Of a DNA stretch of 64,000 nt, positions 37,705 to 46,634 are shown piece after piece. Numbering within the stretch: the first letter of the stretch is position 1; every line of letters starts with the position of its first letter. The translations under genes and the position numbers were made by a program. Source of the DNA: Sinomicrobium oceani (lineage in GTDB: Bacteria > Bacteroidota > Bacteroidia > Flavobacteriales > Flavobacteriaceae); contig NZ_FPJE01000001.1 in NCBI RefSeq assembly GCF_900119185.1, forward strand, positions 124,001 through 188,000. Direction: 5' to 3'. The notes under the pieces are model-generated. The model searched no databases, had not been told where the DNA came from, and saw only the letters and a list, made by a program, of their open reading frames with translations.

Positions 37705-38448
37705 TCAGTTCCACCTGTTGTTTTTGAACTGGTTTTTCTTCCAGTACCACATCATGATAAAACCGAACAATGCACCCCCAACGTGCGCAAAATGCGCTAT
37801 ACCTCCTCCGAAAAGCGAATACCCCGTAAACCCGGAGAAAAGGTCCAGCCCTATCAGGACCGGGATAAAATACTTGGCCTTGATGGGTATGGGAACAAAA
37901 ATAAGAAACAATTCGGCATTGGGAAACATCATGGCAAAGGCCACCAGCACTCCGTAGATGGCTCCTGAAGCACCTACTGCCGGCTGTATATACGCTGCAA
38001 GCAAATTATCTATAGTTCCCTTAGGAGCAACCTGATACCAGTAATCATTATATTTTCCTTCCCGCAATAAGGCAAAAATATCTTCTTCCTTGATTCCCGC
38101 GTGCATCAGAGCCTTAAGACCTTCGTTAAACTGATAGTATCCCACACCCGTATGGATCAGCGCAGCCCCGAGACCCGCCGAAAAATAAAAAAACAGAAAC
38201 TTATTACGTCCCCACATTTGTTCCAGGGGTGACCCGAAAGCCCACAATGCATACATATTAAAGAATATATGCATAAATCCGCCATGCATAAACATATGCG
38301 TGACTATCTGCCACAAACGGAAGTTTTCATTCCTGGGAAACCAGAGAGAAAACAATTCTATCATCTGATCGTGATACAACTGGGTTGCCACAAAAAACAA
38401 CACGTTGATGATCAGCAAATGCTTTATAGCTTCGGTTACTCTGTACAT
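37705..38448 (-). CDS. Rhomboid family intramembrane serine protease
   Basis: 247 residues. Catalytic Ser is in VGASGAIYGVLVAF (classical GASG), His in FAHVGGALFGF; HGGFMHIFFNMYALWAFG gives the TM2 histidine and Asn. A long extracytoplasmic insert (GYYQFNEGLKALMHAGIKEEDI) separates TM2-3 from the active-site helix. Its start directly abuts the mutL stop, so the two are probably co-translated. Confidence 0.94.
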   Translation of the reverse strand: MYRVTEAIKHLLIINVLFFVATQLYHDQMIELFSLWFPRNENFRLWQIVTHMFMHGGFMHIFFNMYALWAFGSPLEQMWGRNKFLFFYFSAGLGAALIHTGVGYYQFNEGLKALMHAGIKEEDIFALLREGKYNDYWYQVAPKGTIDNLLAAYIQPAVGASGAIYGVLVAFAMMFPNAELFLIFVPIPIKAKYFIPVLIGLDLFSGFTGYSLFGGGIAHFAHVGGALFGFIMMWYWKKNQFKNNRWN

Positions 38449-40383
38449 CTATAAAAATTTTTTATCGAGGTCTTCTACGGTTATTGTTATATAAGTGGGC
38501 CTGTTAAACGGAGAAACGTTGGGCTCCTTACAGGCAAACAGGTCGTTGACCAGGGCTTCCTGTGAGGCCTCGTTCAGTATCTCTCCCGATCGCACGGCCA
38601 GGGTCTTACTCAGTGATTTGGCAAGCCGGTCGGTCTGCGAAAAACTACGGTCCGGGATCTCGTCTTTAAAATCGGCTATCAGCTGTTCCAGGATAATGCT
38701 CACCTCACTTTCCGAAACACTTGCCGGGATGCCGGTTATCGTAATTTCATCCCCTTCCAGCTTATCTATGGCAAAACCTATAAATTGCAGTGTGTCTTTC
38801 AACTCGTGCAGCAAAGCGACATCCGAAGACGAACAATACAGTACGATAGGGAACAGTAATTGCTGGCTTATACCTTCCTTAACGGTCATCTGTCTCAGAA
38901 ATTGTTCGTACAATACGCGTTGGTGCGCACGGTACTGGTCGATAATCACCATACCGGATTTTATTGTCGTAACGATATATTTTTTGTGCAGTTGGTAAGT
39001 CGTTACGGAAGGTTCGCTGCCGGAACTTTCCTCGAAGAGCATGCCACTTTGCCGCACCTCCGATCCCATAACTTCTCCGGACTCTATTTCTACCGAACTG
39101 AAGTGATCCGTATCGCTTTTGTCGCGATCTCCCAGTCCGACATACAGGCTCTCCCAGTCTGCCGGCCTGCCCTGTCTTGCATTTTGTTGCCAGGAAGGCC
39201 GTCCTCCCCCGCTTCCGCTGCCGGAACCGGTTTGCGAATGGCCGGAAGAAAAAGTATTGCCCTGCGATTCTTCTTCACGGAAGGGATTAAAATCGGAATC
39301 CACCTCTATAGTCGGCACATGGACCGGTTTATTCTTGTAATCATAAGGTGTATCCAGCCCCCCGTCTTTATCAAAATCGAGGACCGGGGCAATATTAAAC
39401 TGTCCCAGGCTGTGTTTTATAGCCGATCTCAGTATGGCATACAGCGTATGCTCATCATCAAATTTTATTTCGGTCTTGGTCGGATGGATATTGATATCCA
39501 CCGTTGCAGGATTCACCTCCAGGTAAAGGAAATATCCCGGGTGTGCCTGCTCCCTGATGAGTCCTTCAAAAGCAGAAACCACCGCATGATGCAGGTATGG
39601 GCTTTTGATAAATCGATTATTGACGAAGAAAAACTGTTCTCCCCTGCTTTTTCGTGCATTTTCCGGCTTATAGACGAAGCCGGAAAGTTTTACCACCCCG
39701 GTCGTTTCACCGACGGGCACCAGCTTTTCATTAGTCTTATTTCCGAATATATTGACCACCCGTTGGCGGTAATTGGACGCAGGTAATGAAAACAGGTCAT
39801 TACCGTTGTGGTACATGTCAAAATGGATATCGGGATGAGCAAGGGCTACACGTTGAAATTCATCGATCACATGACGGAGCTCTACCTGATTTGATTTCAA
39901 AAAGTTTCGTCGTGCCGGGATATTAAAAAACAGGTTCTTTACGGCGATAGAGGTTCCGTCTGCAGTGACGGCCACTTCCTGCTCCGTAATTTTACCTCCT
40001 TCTATACGGATTCTCGCCCCGACTTCTTCGTGATGCAGCTTGGTGTGCATTTCCACATGGGCAATAGCAGCTATGGATGCCAATGCTTCTCCCCGGAACC
40101 CTTTGGTTCCCAACTGAAAAAGATCTTCCGCCGAACGTATTTTGGAAGTGGCATGCCGCTCAAAACTGAGACGCGCATCGGTAGCACTCATTCCGGAACC
40201 GTTATCGACGACCTGTATAAGTGTTTTACCGGCATCTTTAACGATAAGTTTTATTTCGGTGGCCCCTGCATCTACGGCATTTTCTATAAGTTCCTTCACC
40301 ACAGAAGCAGGCCTTTGTACAACCTCTCCTGCCGCAATCTGGTTAGCAACATGATCCGGTAAAAGCTGTATAATATCTGCCAT
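38449..40383 (-). CDS. mutL: DNA mismatch repair protein MutL
   Basis: 644 residues. The GHKL ATPase N-terminus is complete (VANQIAAGEVVQRPASVVKELIENAVDAG, DNGSGM, SFERHATSKI, GTKGFRGEALASIAAI). A Ser/Gly-rich linker (about 400-440, with GSGSGSGGG) leads to the C-terminal dimerisation domain. The endonuclease metal motif DQHAxxExxxxE reads DQYRAHQRVLYE at 482-493, and the late CPHGRPT motif reads VSPFNRPT near the C-terminus, so the nicking activity of endonuclease-type MutL is probably absent. The start overlaps the stop of the upstream small gene (TAATG). Confidence 0.97.
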   Translation of the reverse strand: MADIIQLLPDHVANQIAAGEVVQRPASVVKELIENAVDAGATEIKLIVKDAGKTLIQVVDNGSGMSATDARLSFERHATSKIRSAEDLFQLGTKGFRGEALASIAAIAHVEMHTKLHHEEVGARIRIEGGKITEQEVAVTADGTSIAVKNLFFNIPARRNFLKSNQVELRHVIDEFQRVALAHPDIHFDMYHNGNDLFSLPASNYRQRVVNIFGNKTNEKLVPVGETTGVVKLSGFVYKPENARKSRGEQFFFVNNRFIKSPYLHHAVVSAFEGLIREQAHPGYFLYLEVNPATVDINIHPTKTEIKFDDEHTLYAILRSAIKHSLGQFNIAPVLDFDKDGGLDTPYDYKNKPVHVPTIEVDSDFNPFREEESQGNTFSSGHSQTGSGSGSGGGRPSWQQNARQGRPADWESLYVGLGDRDKSDTDHFSSVEIESGEVMGSEVRQSGMLFEESSGSEPSVTTYQLHKKYIVTTIKSGMVIIDQYRAHQRVLYEQFLRQMTVKEGISQQLLFPIVLYCSSSDVALLHELKDTLQFIGFAIDKLEGDEITITGIPASVSESEVSIILEQLIADFKDEIPDRSFSQTDRLAKSLSKTLAVRSGEILNEASQEALVNDLFACKEPNVSPFNRPTYITITVEDLDKKFL

Positions 40384-40673
40384 TATATCTTAAAGGTGAA
40401 TATGCTTAGGTCAAAATCGATGATAAAGAGAAAAAGGAGGATCAGGAGGATCACTATGATAAGTACGGTTCTGTTGGCTCTCCGGTCCGGATTGCTCTTC
40501 ATATCGTCCAGGGCACTGTTTATTTTATTTTTGATCCCTTTACTGTCTCCCGTTGCCCTGCGGAACTGGTCGAACCTCCCTTCCATACGGAAAGGGCTCC
40601 CATCCTTATCTCCTTTGTAGTAACGAGGGGTGTAACTGAATTTTTTATTCTTTCGTGTCTTAAATACTCCCAT
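40383..40673 (-). CDS. Small membrane-anchored protein of unknown function
   Basis: 96 residues: a basic N-terminus (MGVFKTRKNKKFSYTPRYYK), a middle soluble part and one C-terminal TM helix at about 69-88 (VLIIVILLILLFLFIIDF). Relatives are sometimes labelled riboflavin synthase subunit beta, probably by proximity to ribH; nothing in the sequence supports that. Lies just upstream of and translationally coupled to mutL. Confidence 0.85.
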   Translation of the reverse strand: MGVFKTRKNKKFSYTPRYYKGDKDGSPFRMEGRFDQFRRATGDSKGIKNKINSALDDMKSNPDRRANRTVLIIVILLILLFLFIIDFDLSIFTFKI

Positions 40674-40687
40674 AATTCTCTATCCCC

Positions 40688-40695
40688 CAAAATTA
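40688..40695 (-). promoter_or_regulatory. -7 box upstream of the small membrane protein/mutL unit
   Basis: Minus-strand TAATTTTG, a perfect TAnnTTTG match, ends 15 bases before the start at 40673. The -33 region is weak (no TTTG at the usual distance). Confidence 0.4.
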
Positions 40696-40819
40696 CTGAA
40701 AATACTACAAAAATTTAAGAAGACAGGGATTTAATTTTTAAAACAACGAAGTCATACCGGCTGAAAAATACTACATTTCGCCCACCCGGTATTATGATTT
40801 TATAAGAGTACTGAAAGTT

Positions 40820-41302
40820 CTACTGTCCGAGCACGACCATTTTTATGGCCGCTATAGCTGCTTCTGTCCCCTTGTTGCCGTGTTTACCACCGCTACGTTC
40901 TACAGCCTGCTGCATGTTGTTGTCGGTAAGCACACAAAAGATCACGGGACGGTCGTAGCGCACATTCAGGTCTTTAATTCCCTGTGCTGTGGCACTACAT
41001 ACAAAATCGAAGTGTTTGGTCTCTCCCTGTATTACGCTGCCTATGGCTATAACGGCATCGACCTCTTGCTGTTCGAGCATTTTCTTGCACCCGAAGGTCA
41101 GTTCAAAACTTCCGGGCACATTCCACCGAACGATATTTTCGGGCAATGCCCCGCAATCGATCAACGCCTCCCGGGCGCCATTAAAAAGTCCTTCCGTAAT
41201 GGTGTCGTTCCATTCCGAAACAACAATCCCAAACCGAAAGGGCTTCGCGCTTGGGATTGTTGTTTTATCGTAATGAGATAAGTTTTTGTTTTCGGTAGCC
41301 AT
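40820..41302 (-). CDS. ribH: 6,7-dimethyl-8-ribityllumazine synthase
   Basis: 160-residue riboflavin pathway enzyme. Family segments are FRFGIVVSEWNDTITEGLFNGA (substrate pocket), VPGSFELTFG, GSVIQGETKHFDFVCSA (phosphate and catalytic His loop) and PVIFCVLTDNNMQQAVERSGG. The length is normal. It begins 4 bases after the TPR gene stop, so both are one transcription unit. Confidence 0.97.
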   Translation of the reverse strand: MATENKNLSHYDKTTIPSAKPFRFGIVVSEWNDTITEGLFNGAREALIDCGALPENIVRWNVPGSFELTFGCKKMLEQQEVDAVIAIGSVIQGETKHFDFVCSATAQGIKDLNVRYDRPVIFCVLTDNNMQQAVERSGGKHGNKGTEAAIAAIKMVVLGQ

Positions 41303-41306
41303 ATTT

Positions 41307-42071
41307 TTATTTCGAGCTTTCGAGCTTTCCGATGTATATATCTATGGTTCGTCCTTCTTCCGAATTGGGATATTCATCTTTCACACGGTTGAAATACTTC
41401 AGCGCTTTATCGTTCTTTCCGAGTTCCTGGGCCGTAATCCCTGCCTTAAAAAGAAATCTCGGTGTAGTAAATTCGTTTTTACTCGCCGCAAAAGCATCCT
41501 CGTAATACCCCAGTGCATCCTCCGGCTGATCGAGCTGCACAAAAGCATCGGCAATCCCTCCTTTGGCCAGCGGGCCGAGGATCGCATCTTTGGTCGAAAA
41601 ATCCTGAAGATAGGTGATAGCTTCCTGGTATTTGTTCATGTTCAGGTATGCCATTCCTGCGCTGTAGTTTGCCAGGTTAGCAGCATCCGTCCCCTTGTAT
41701 TTGTCTATGATATCGAGAAAACCGTACTTTCCTTCGGCACCTTTGAGGGCCAAGGTATAAAGCGAATCCTTATTGGTACCGTTTACAGCCTCGTTAAAAT
41801 ACTGCTGTGCAAAGAAAGACTCATTAGAGGCTTCGATATTCTTCGGTTTCTTTATAAATTCCTGGTAACCCAGAAATCCGAGGACCACCACCGCAACGAT
41901 CCCGATACCTCCGAAAATATATTTCTGGTTACGGGCTACCCAGGCTTCTGTTCTCGAAGCTCCGGCATCCAACGATCCGAAAACCTCGGCCGTCGTGCTT
42001 TGCGTTTCTTCCAGTTCCTGTTCTTCTTTCTTATTTTGTGGTTTATATCCTCGTTTCTTGTACGTTGCCAT
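41307..42071 (-). CDS. Tetratricopeptide-repeat membrane protein (YfgM-like)
   Basis: 254 residues. Cytoplasmic basic N-terminus (ATYKKRGYKPQNKKEEQE), a single TM helix at about 52-70 (YIFGGIGIVAVVVLGFLGY), then periplasmic TPR units (GMAYLNMNKYQEAITYLQDF; AKGGIADAFVQLDQPEDALGYYEDA; AGITAQELGKNDKALKYFNRV). This layout is that of the YfgM family that assists protein folding after translocation. Upstream of ribH in the same unit and divergent from recF. Confidence 0.9.
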   Translation of the reverse strand: MATYKKRGYKPQNKKEEQELEETQSTTAEVFGSLDAGASRTEAWVARNQKYIFGGIGIVAVVVLGFLGYQEFIKKPKNIEASNESFFAQQYFNEAVNGTNKDSLYTLALKGAEGKYGFLDIIDKYKGTDAANLANYSAGMAYLNMNKYQEAITYLQDFSTKDAILGPLAKGGIADAFVQLDQPEDALGYYEDAFAASKNEFTTPRFLFKAGITAQELGKNDKALKYFNRVKDEYPNSEEGRTIDIYIGKLESSK

Positions 42072-42093
42072 CTTAAGACTTTATTTTGTGCCG

Positions 42094-42101
42094 CAAAAAT
42101 A
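42094..42101 (-). promoter_or_regulatory. -7 box upstream of the TPR-ribH unit
   Basis: Minus-strand TATTTTTG matches TAnnTTTG exactly, 22 bases before the TPR start. The upstream -33 is not clear. Confidence 0.45.
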
Positions 42102-42204
42102 TAATTTTTATTCATATATGAAAGGGTATTTATTCGATTATTTTGATTAGTTTAGGCAACTTTCAGGCAAGGTATACCAATACAGGCAATAGCTCAAAAA
42201 GGGA

Positions 42205-43281
42205 ATGTTTTTAAAAAAATTATCTTTAGTTAACTATAAGAATTTCAGTACTGCGGATTTTGATTTTGATGAGAAGATCAACTGTTTTGTAGGAAACAAC
42301 GGTATCGGAAAAACGAATGTGCTGGATGCTATTTACCACCTCTCTTTCGGAAAAAGCTACTTCAACCCCATCGCCCTTCAAAATATCAGGCACGGGGAAG
42401 ACTTTTTTGTCATCGATGGCAGGTTCGAAAAAAACGGGCTGGAAGAGCATGTGATCTGCAGTCTTAAAAAAGGACAGAAGAAAACCATCAAACGGAACGG
42501 CAAGCCATACGACAAACTGTCGGATCATATCGGTATGCTTCCCCTCGTGATCATATCCCCGGCCGACCGGGACCTTATTACGGAAGGCAGCGAAACCCGC
42601 CGAAAGTTTATAGACAGTGTGATTTCGCAATCCGACAAAAATTATCTCAACCAGCTTATCTTCTATAACCGGGCGCTGACCCAGAGAAATTCGCTGTTGA
42701 AGTATTTTGCGCTGAATCACACTTACGATCACGATACCTTAGCTATATACAACGAGCAGTTGCACAATTACGGCACCGAGATTTTCCGGGTAAGGCAAGG
42801 TTTTTTAAAAGCCTTCATTCCTATTTTCACAGAACAATATAAGGCTATATCCGGTAATAGCGAACAGGTAAACATCGCTTACAGCAGTCAGCTTCTGGAC
42901 GCCCCCCTGGAGGAACAGCTCCGGATTACCGTCAATAAAGACAAGGCCCTGCAATATACCAGTACGGGAGTACACCGGGATGATCTCAGTTTTGAGATCG
43001 AAGGGTTTCCGGTAAAAAAATTCGGGAGCCAGGGACAACAGAAATCCTTTCTCATCGCCCTGAAACTGGCCCAGTTCAACTTTATAAAAAAACAGGCCGG
43101 GGTAACACCGATATTGCTACTGGACGATATCTTTGACAAACTCGATGAAAACCGGGTGGCACAGATCGTAAAGCTGATGGATGAGAATTTCGGACAGCTC
43201 TTTATCAGCGATACCCATGCCGACCGAACGGAAGCCGTGGTCAGAGACACACATCAATCCTATAAAATATTCCGGTTATGA
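42205..43281 (+). CDS. recF: DNA replication/repair protein RecF
   Basis: 358-residue SMC-like ATPase that loads RecA at gaps. N-terminal [19 protein letters not shown], Walker [10 protein letters not shown] at about 29-37, the signature segment [19 protein letters not shown] near the C-terminus and Walker [14 protein letters not shown]. Length is normal. Its last four bases overlap the following lipoprotein gene (ATGA). Confidence 0.97.
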   Translation: MFLKKLSLVNYKNFSTADFDFDEKINCFVGNNGIGKTNVLDAIYHLSFGKSYFNPIALQNIRHGEDFFVIDGRFEKNGLEEHVICSLKKGQKKTIKRNGKPYDKLSDHIGMLPLVIISPADRDLITEGSETRRKFIDSVISQSDKNYLNQLIFYNRALTQRNSLLKYFALNHTYDHDTLAIYNEQLHNYGTEIFRVRQGFLKAFIPIFTEQYKAISGNSEQVNIAYSSQLLDAPLEEQLRITVNKDKALQYTSTGVHRDDLSFEIEGFPVKKFGSQGQQKSFLIALKLAQFNFIKKQAGVTPILLLDDIFDKLDENRVAQIVKLMDENFGQLFISDTHADRTEAVVRDTHQSYKIFRL

Positions 43282-43730
43282 AGATCGTAAAATCATATAG
43301 TACCCAAATCACAAGGTTTTGCACCCTTATTGTTGTACTTTGGGGGTGTACCCCTTCGCCTGATTCACAATTAAAAGACCTCAACGGTTACTGGGAAATC
43401 GAGAAGGTGGAATTTCCGGATGGTACCGTCAAAGAATACGGGATCAATACCACCATAGATTATATAGAAACCACTACGGACAGCAGTGGTATCCGAAAAA
43501 AAATGCAACCCCGCCTGGATGGCGGTTATAATACCTCGGGAGACCAGGAAAATTTTGGCATCCTGATTAAAGAAGGGCATCTTTTCCTGGAATATCATAC
43601 TCCGCTAAGTAGTTGGGAAGAAAAAGTAATCAAGGTTACCGAAGAAAGACTTATTCTTCGCAATACCGATAATTTGAACTACTTTTACAAACGGTTCGAG
43701 CCTATGAATCTGGACCTGAAAAACGATTAA
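43278..43730 (+). CDS. Lipocalin-like small lipoprotein
   Basis: 150 residues; signal segment ending LIVVLWGC, lipidated Cys at 24. The mature part opens with [18 protein letters not shown], the strand and Trp pattern of lipocalin-like proteins, and has an alternating beta pattern to the end. Often found between recF and DUF721 in flavobacteria. Start overlaps recF by 4 bases. Ligand unknown. Confidence 0.85.
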   Translation: MKIVKSYSTQITRFCTLIVVLWGCTPSPDSQLKDLNGYWEIEKVEFPDGTVKEYGINTTIDYIETTTDSSGIRKKMQPRLDGGYNTSGDQENFGILIKEGHLFLEYHTPLSSWEEKVIKVTEERLILRNTDNLNYFYKRFEPMNLDLKND

Positions 43731-43814
43731 ACAACACCCCGGATATCCGGAAGGCTTCGAAGCCCGGATCTGGCGAAATACATCAAAAAAAAACAGTGTA
43801 ACCACCACGCGGTA

Positions 43815-44111
43815 ATGGCAAAACGAAATAGCGAACATATCTCTCTGTCAGATGCACTAAAAGCGTTTATCGAAGAAAACAGGCTGCAACCCGGCATGGA
43901 TAAGATGAATGTCAGGGATGCCTGGAAGCAGCTTATGGGGAGCGGCATCAACAATTACACTTCGGATGTTCAGCTCAAGGGCGATACACTTTACGTAAGT
44001 CTGACATCTTCTGTGCTCCGTGAAGAACTCAGTTACGGGAAACAGAAAATACTGACCATGATCAACGAAGAACTCGGGAAAGAACTGGTAAAAAAACTGG
44101 TGTTACGCTAA
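43815..44111 (+). CDS. DUF721 (DciA-like) family protein
   Basis: 98 residues with the DUF721 pattern: LSDALKAFIEENRLQPGMDKM, VRDAWKQLMG, TLYVSLTSSVLREELSYGKQ and the last helix with NEELGKELVKKLVLR. Members of this family with longer tails (DciA) load the replicative helicase where DnaC is absent; the short flavobacterial form is probably related. Follows recF and the lipoprotein gene. Confidence 0.9.
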   Translation: MAKRNSEHISLSDALKAFIEENRLQPGMDKMNVRDAWKQLMGSGINNYTSDVQLKGDTLYVSLTSSVLREELSYGKQKILTMINEELGKELVKKLVLR

Positions 44112-44128
44112 CAGAACTGTATAAAAAA

Positions 44129-44175
44129 ACAGGAGGCATTCTTAATAAAAAACACTTCCTGTCTCTTTCTTTTCT
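44129..44175 (+). terminator. Possible terminator between DUF721 and ndk
   Basis: ACAGGAG at 44129-44135 pairs with TTCCTGT at 44156-44162 (one G-T), followed by CTCTTTCTTTTCTTTTT. Loop is long (20 nt). Confidence 0.4.
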
Positions 44176-44200
44176 TTTTCAGCTTAAAATTCCGGAAAGA

Positions 44201-44620
44201 TTAGAATATCTCTCTTCCGGAAAAATGGAAAGCACCTTCGATAGCTGCATTTTCATCACTATCGGAACCGTGAACTGCGTTTTCTCCTATAGAAGCCGCA
44301 TATAACTTACGGATAGTTCCTTCGGCAGCTTCGGCCGGATTGGTTGCACCGATCAGTGCACGGAAATCCTCAACCGCATTTTCTTTCTCCAGAATAGCTG
44401 CAACAATAGGTCCCCGGGTCATGAATTCCACAAGCTCCCCGAAAAAAGGACGCTCCCTGTGGATACCGTAAAACTCCTCTGCATCTCTTTTGCTGAGTTG
44501 CGTGTATTTCATCGCTACGATTTTAAATCCGGCAGCAGTGATCTTCTCTAAGATAGCCCCGATATGGCCGTTCTCAACCGCGTCGGGTTTAATCATGGTA
44601 AATGTTCTGTTTGTCGCCAT
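44201..44620 (-). CDS. ndk: Nucleoside-diphosphate kinase
   Basis: 139 residues from the ATG at 44620 ([15 protein letters not shown]). It transfers the gamma phosphate between nucleotides through a phosphohistidine, here His in [33 protein letters not shown] and [18 protein letters not shown] are also conserved. A longer open frame starts at 44671, but its first codons lie in the -33 region of a near-perfect promoter, so 44620 is the right start. Confidence 0.97.
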   Translation of the reverse strand: MATNRTFTMIKPDAVENGHIGAILEKITAAGFKIVAMKYTQLSKRDAEEFYGIHRERPFFGELVEFMTRGPIVAAILEKENAVEDFRALIGATNPAEAAEGTIRKLYAASIGENAVHGSDSDENAAIEGAFHFSGREIF

Positions 44621-44641
44621 TTGCTTCTTTAAAATTTTGTG

Positions 44642-44672
44642 CAAAGGTACTCCTTTACTCAGAAAGTACAAA
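44642..44672 (-). promoter_or_regulatory. Consensus promoter of ndk
   Basis: Minus strand: TTTG at 44672-44669, 19-base spacer, TACCTTTG at 44649-44642. Both boxes match the Bacteroidetes consensus (TTTG, TAnnTTTG) exactly. Transcription would begin near 44635, 15 bases before the start codon. Confidence 0.85.
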
Positions 44673-44739
44673 GTTTAACGCAAGGTAGCCCTTCCTCGTC
44701 AAATCTTCTGCCCGGAAACAATGGTTTACCTTTCGCTTG

Positions 44740-45066
44740 TCACCTTTTTTTCTGCATGGGAATAACGATGGTGTCCCTCCGGTCGCGGGAAGACTTCCAC
44801 TCTACTTCAGCTGGAACATACTCATCTTTCTCGACATGATATTTCAACCTGGGCCGGCAATTAAAACCGTTGGAAATCCTGTATCCTTCAAAATATCCCG
44901 TGCTGTCGGTTTCGCTGGCATACCGGATACTTTCCCGGTAATAGCTGGCACCTTCCAGAGGCTCTCCTGTGTTGGCATCGACGACCCTGCATTGCAGATA
45001 TTGCATACAATCACAGGAAAAAAGACATAATATTACAACGGTCCCGAAACACAGGGTTTTCCACAT
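44740..45066 (-). CDS. Small lipoprotein with carboxypeptidase-regulatory-like fold
   Basis: 108 residues; signal segment CFGTVVILCLFSC with lipidated Cys at 18, preceding CDCMQYLQCRV. The mature part has the pattern VVDANTGEPLEGASYYR...TDSTGYFEGYR of a carboxypeptidase-D regulatory-like beta-sandwich (a small transthyretin-like domain). Function unknown. Same strand as the IgaA-like gene 90 bases upstream. Confidence 0.75.
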   Translation of the reverse strand: MWKTLCFGTVVILCLFSCDCMQYLQCRVVDANTGEPLEGASYYRESIRYASETDSTGYFEGYRISNGFNCRPRLKYHVEKDEYVPAEVEWKSSRDRRDTIVIPMQKKR

Positions 45067-45156
45067 TTTCCTTCACTTTTATTATTCTATAAATCGTTAT
45101 ACTCCCCTGCCCTATATTATTATAAACCGGGAGCCCGGATAACAATATACAAAAAC

Positions 45157-46428
45157 TCAGAGGCCTTCCGGATAGATTATCCCGGAATAATATTTCTTTA
45201 TTTTTTTCTTTCTTTCTTTATCCTTAGCGTATCCGTTCAGGGCCAGGGGAATATGTACCAGCAACAATAACACCCCGGAAATCACGAGGAACGAAGAGGC
45301 CATATATTCCCAGGCTTGCGCAAACGAATCGGCCGAAGCTCCCTGTATCCACCATTTGCTTTGCTGTATGCTTTCGGATATCCCGGAACTGAAAACCAGG
45401 GTCAGGACTATAGTAGCCGCTCCCACTATGGCCGCAGCTACATGTCGAAACCACTGGTCGGACGGAAACTTTTTCTCCTCTTCACCCAGAGACAGATGGG
45501 GTCCGAAACGCATCAGCCAACCATCTTTTGTTACTTCGGCATTTACCGGGTTTTTGCTGTAAGCCAGCATAAAAGGCAGCCAGTCCCGGTTATACTTCAG
45601 TTCGAGACTTCCCATACGTACTACCATACCTTCTATCTGAGAGGATGCATTGCTAAAATGAGCAAGGAATGTGGGAACGCCATGTAAAACCCGTACCGGG
45701 ACAGGAGAAGGCCACTTCGGAGCCCGCCAGATCCTCCAGAGACAATACAGAAGAAGGACTCCACCCGAAATAACTCCCCAATGGGCATACTGTCCTAATA
45801 CAGCACTAAGGCCCAGCATAAAAAAAGCTACCGAAAGCAATAAGGCTCCTCCCATACCAGCACCCGCTTTTTCCTGGCCTTCTATTTCCATGGGCGTTTG
45901 GTCGCGATTGGAAATAAGCCTTACTTCCGTACCTTCTTCATTCCCGCCCGGCAGTTTGCCGGTCTCCCCCTTCTCCATCTGTTCTTTGGTGTAAATACTA
46001 TGTGACAGGGAATACCTGCCATTCAAGGAAAGTACTAACGGGTTCTTCTCCGTTTTAACCACCTCCGCCGTATTAATTTCCTGCACGTAATTAATCCCTT
46101 CATCCTCCAGGGTCACTTCGAGTCCGCCTACCATATTATGCCATTCCGTATTGTATCGCGTGGCGATCCCGTGGCGGGCAAACAGTCCTTTTATAATGTA
46201 AACATCATCCCCGGTACGTTTATAAAACTTTTTTCTGGGGCCTTTCTGTTGTTGCAAACGATCGAGAAGTTCACATTCTTCCGGGGTGAGTTTCCGGTAA
46301 AGTACCATTTCCTTTTCCGCTTCACGCGATGAAGAGCGGTCTTTAAAACGACGGGAAAAATAGATAATGGCACTGACCAGGGAATAGGTCAATACCCCGA
46401 ATAACAACACATAATATAAGACATTCAT
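45157..46428 (-). CDS. Compact IgaA-like membrane protein
   Basis: 423 residues with five predicted TM helices (about 3-24, 192-211, 217-234, 330-348, 377-397). The order matches Escherichia coli IgaA: TM1, cytoplasmic domain 1, TM2-TM3, cytoplasmic domain 2, TM4, periplasm, TM5, short cytoplasmic tail. Segments that I match from memory of IgaA are RKLTPEE (45-51), PLVLSLNGR (130-138), RVLHGVP (246-252) and HLSLGEEEKKFPSDQWFRH (311-329), plus a basic KKIKKYYSG tail. The large periplasmic domain of IgaA (near 300 residues) is reduced to about 28 residues. IgaA inhibits the Rcs envelope-stress relay in enterobacteria; no Rcs genes lie here. Homology is a strong visual match but needs a profile search. 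Confidence 0.72.
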   Translation of the reverse strand: MNVLYYVLLFGVLTYSLVSAIIYFSRRFKDRSSSREAEKEMVLYRKLTPEECELLDRLQQQKGPRKKFYKRTGDDVYIIKGLFARHGIATRYNTEWHNMVGGLEVTLEDEGINYVQEINTAEVVKTEKNPLVLSLNGRYSLSHSIYTKEQMEKGETGKLPGGNEEGTEVRLISNRDQTPMEIEGQEKAGAGMGGALLLSVAFFMLGLSAVLGQYAHWGVISGGVLLLYCLWRIWRAPKWPSPVPVRVLHGVPTFLAHFSNASSQIEGMVVRMGSLELKYNRDWLPFMLAYSKNPVNAEVTKDGWLMRFGPHLSLGEEEKKFPSDQWFRHVAAAIVGAATIVLTLVFSSGISESIQQSKWWIQGASADSFAQAWEYMASSFLVISGVLLLLVHIPLALNGYAKDKERKKKIKKYYSGIIYPEGL

Positions 46429-46634
46429 TATTTTTATTCCTTAATGTATATTACAAACTTCAAAGTTTCCATGAACTTCTGCAATCCCAGAAAACAGGGA
46501 TTTTCGGAAAGCTAAATACCCGGCTGCTGCGAGACTTATTTTTATATATTTACAAACAGGTGCTCGCATATTCCCTAAAAATCCTGGTTTTCTGGGATTC
46601 CCTGCTGAAAGGAGATACCGTATTTTTGTATCGT

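Noticed and set aside
38860-39786. Plus-strand open frame of 308 codons inside mutL
   Set aside because: Antisense shadow of mutL, no recognisable domain.
41286-42104. Plus-strand open frame opposite the TPR gene
   Set aside because: The minus-strand TPR protein has clear repeats and a membrane anchor; the plus frame has neither.
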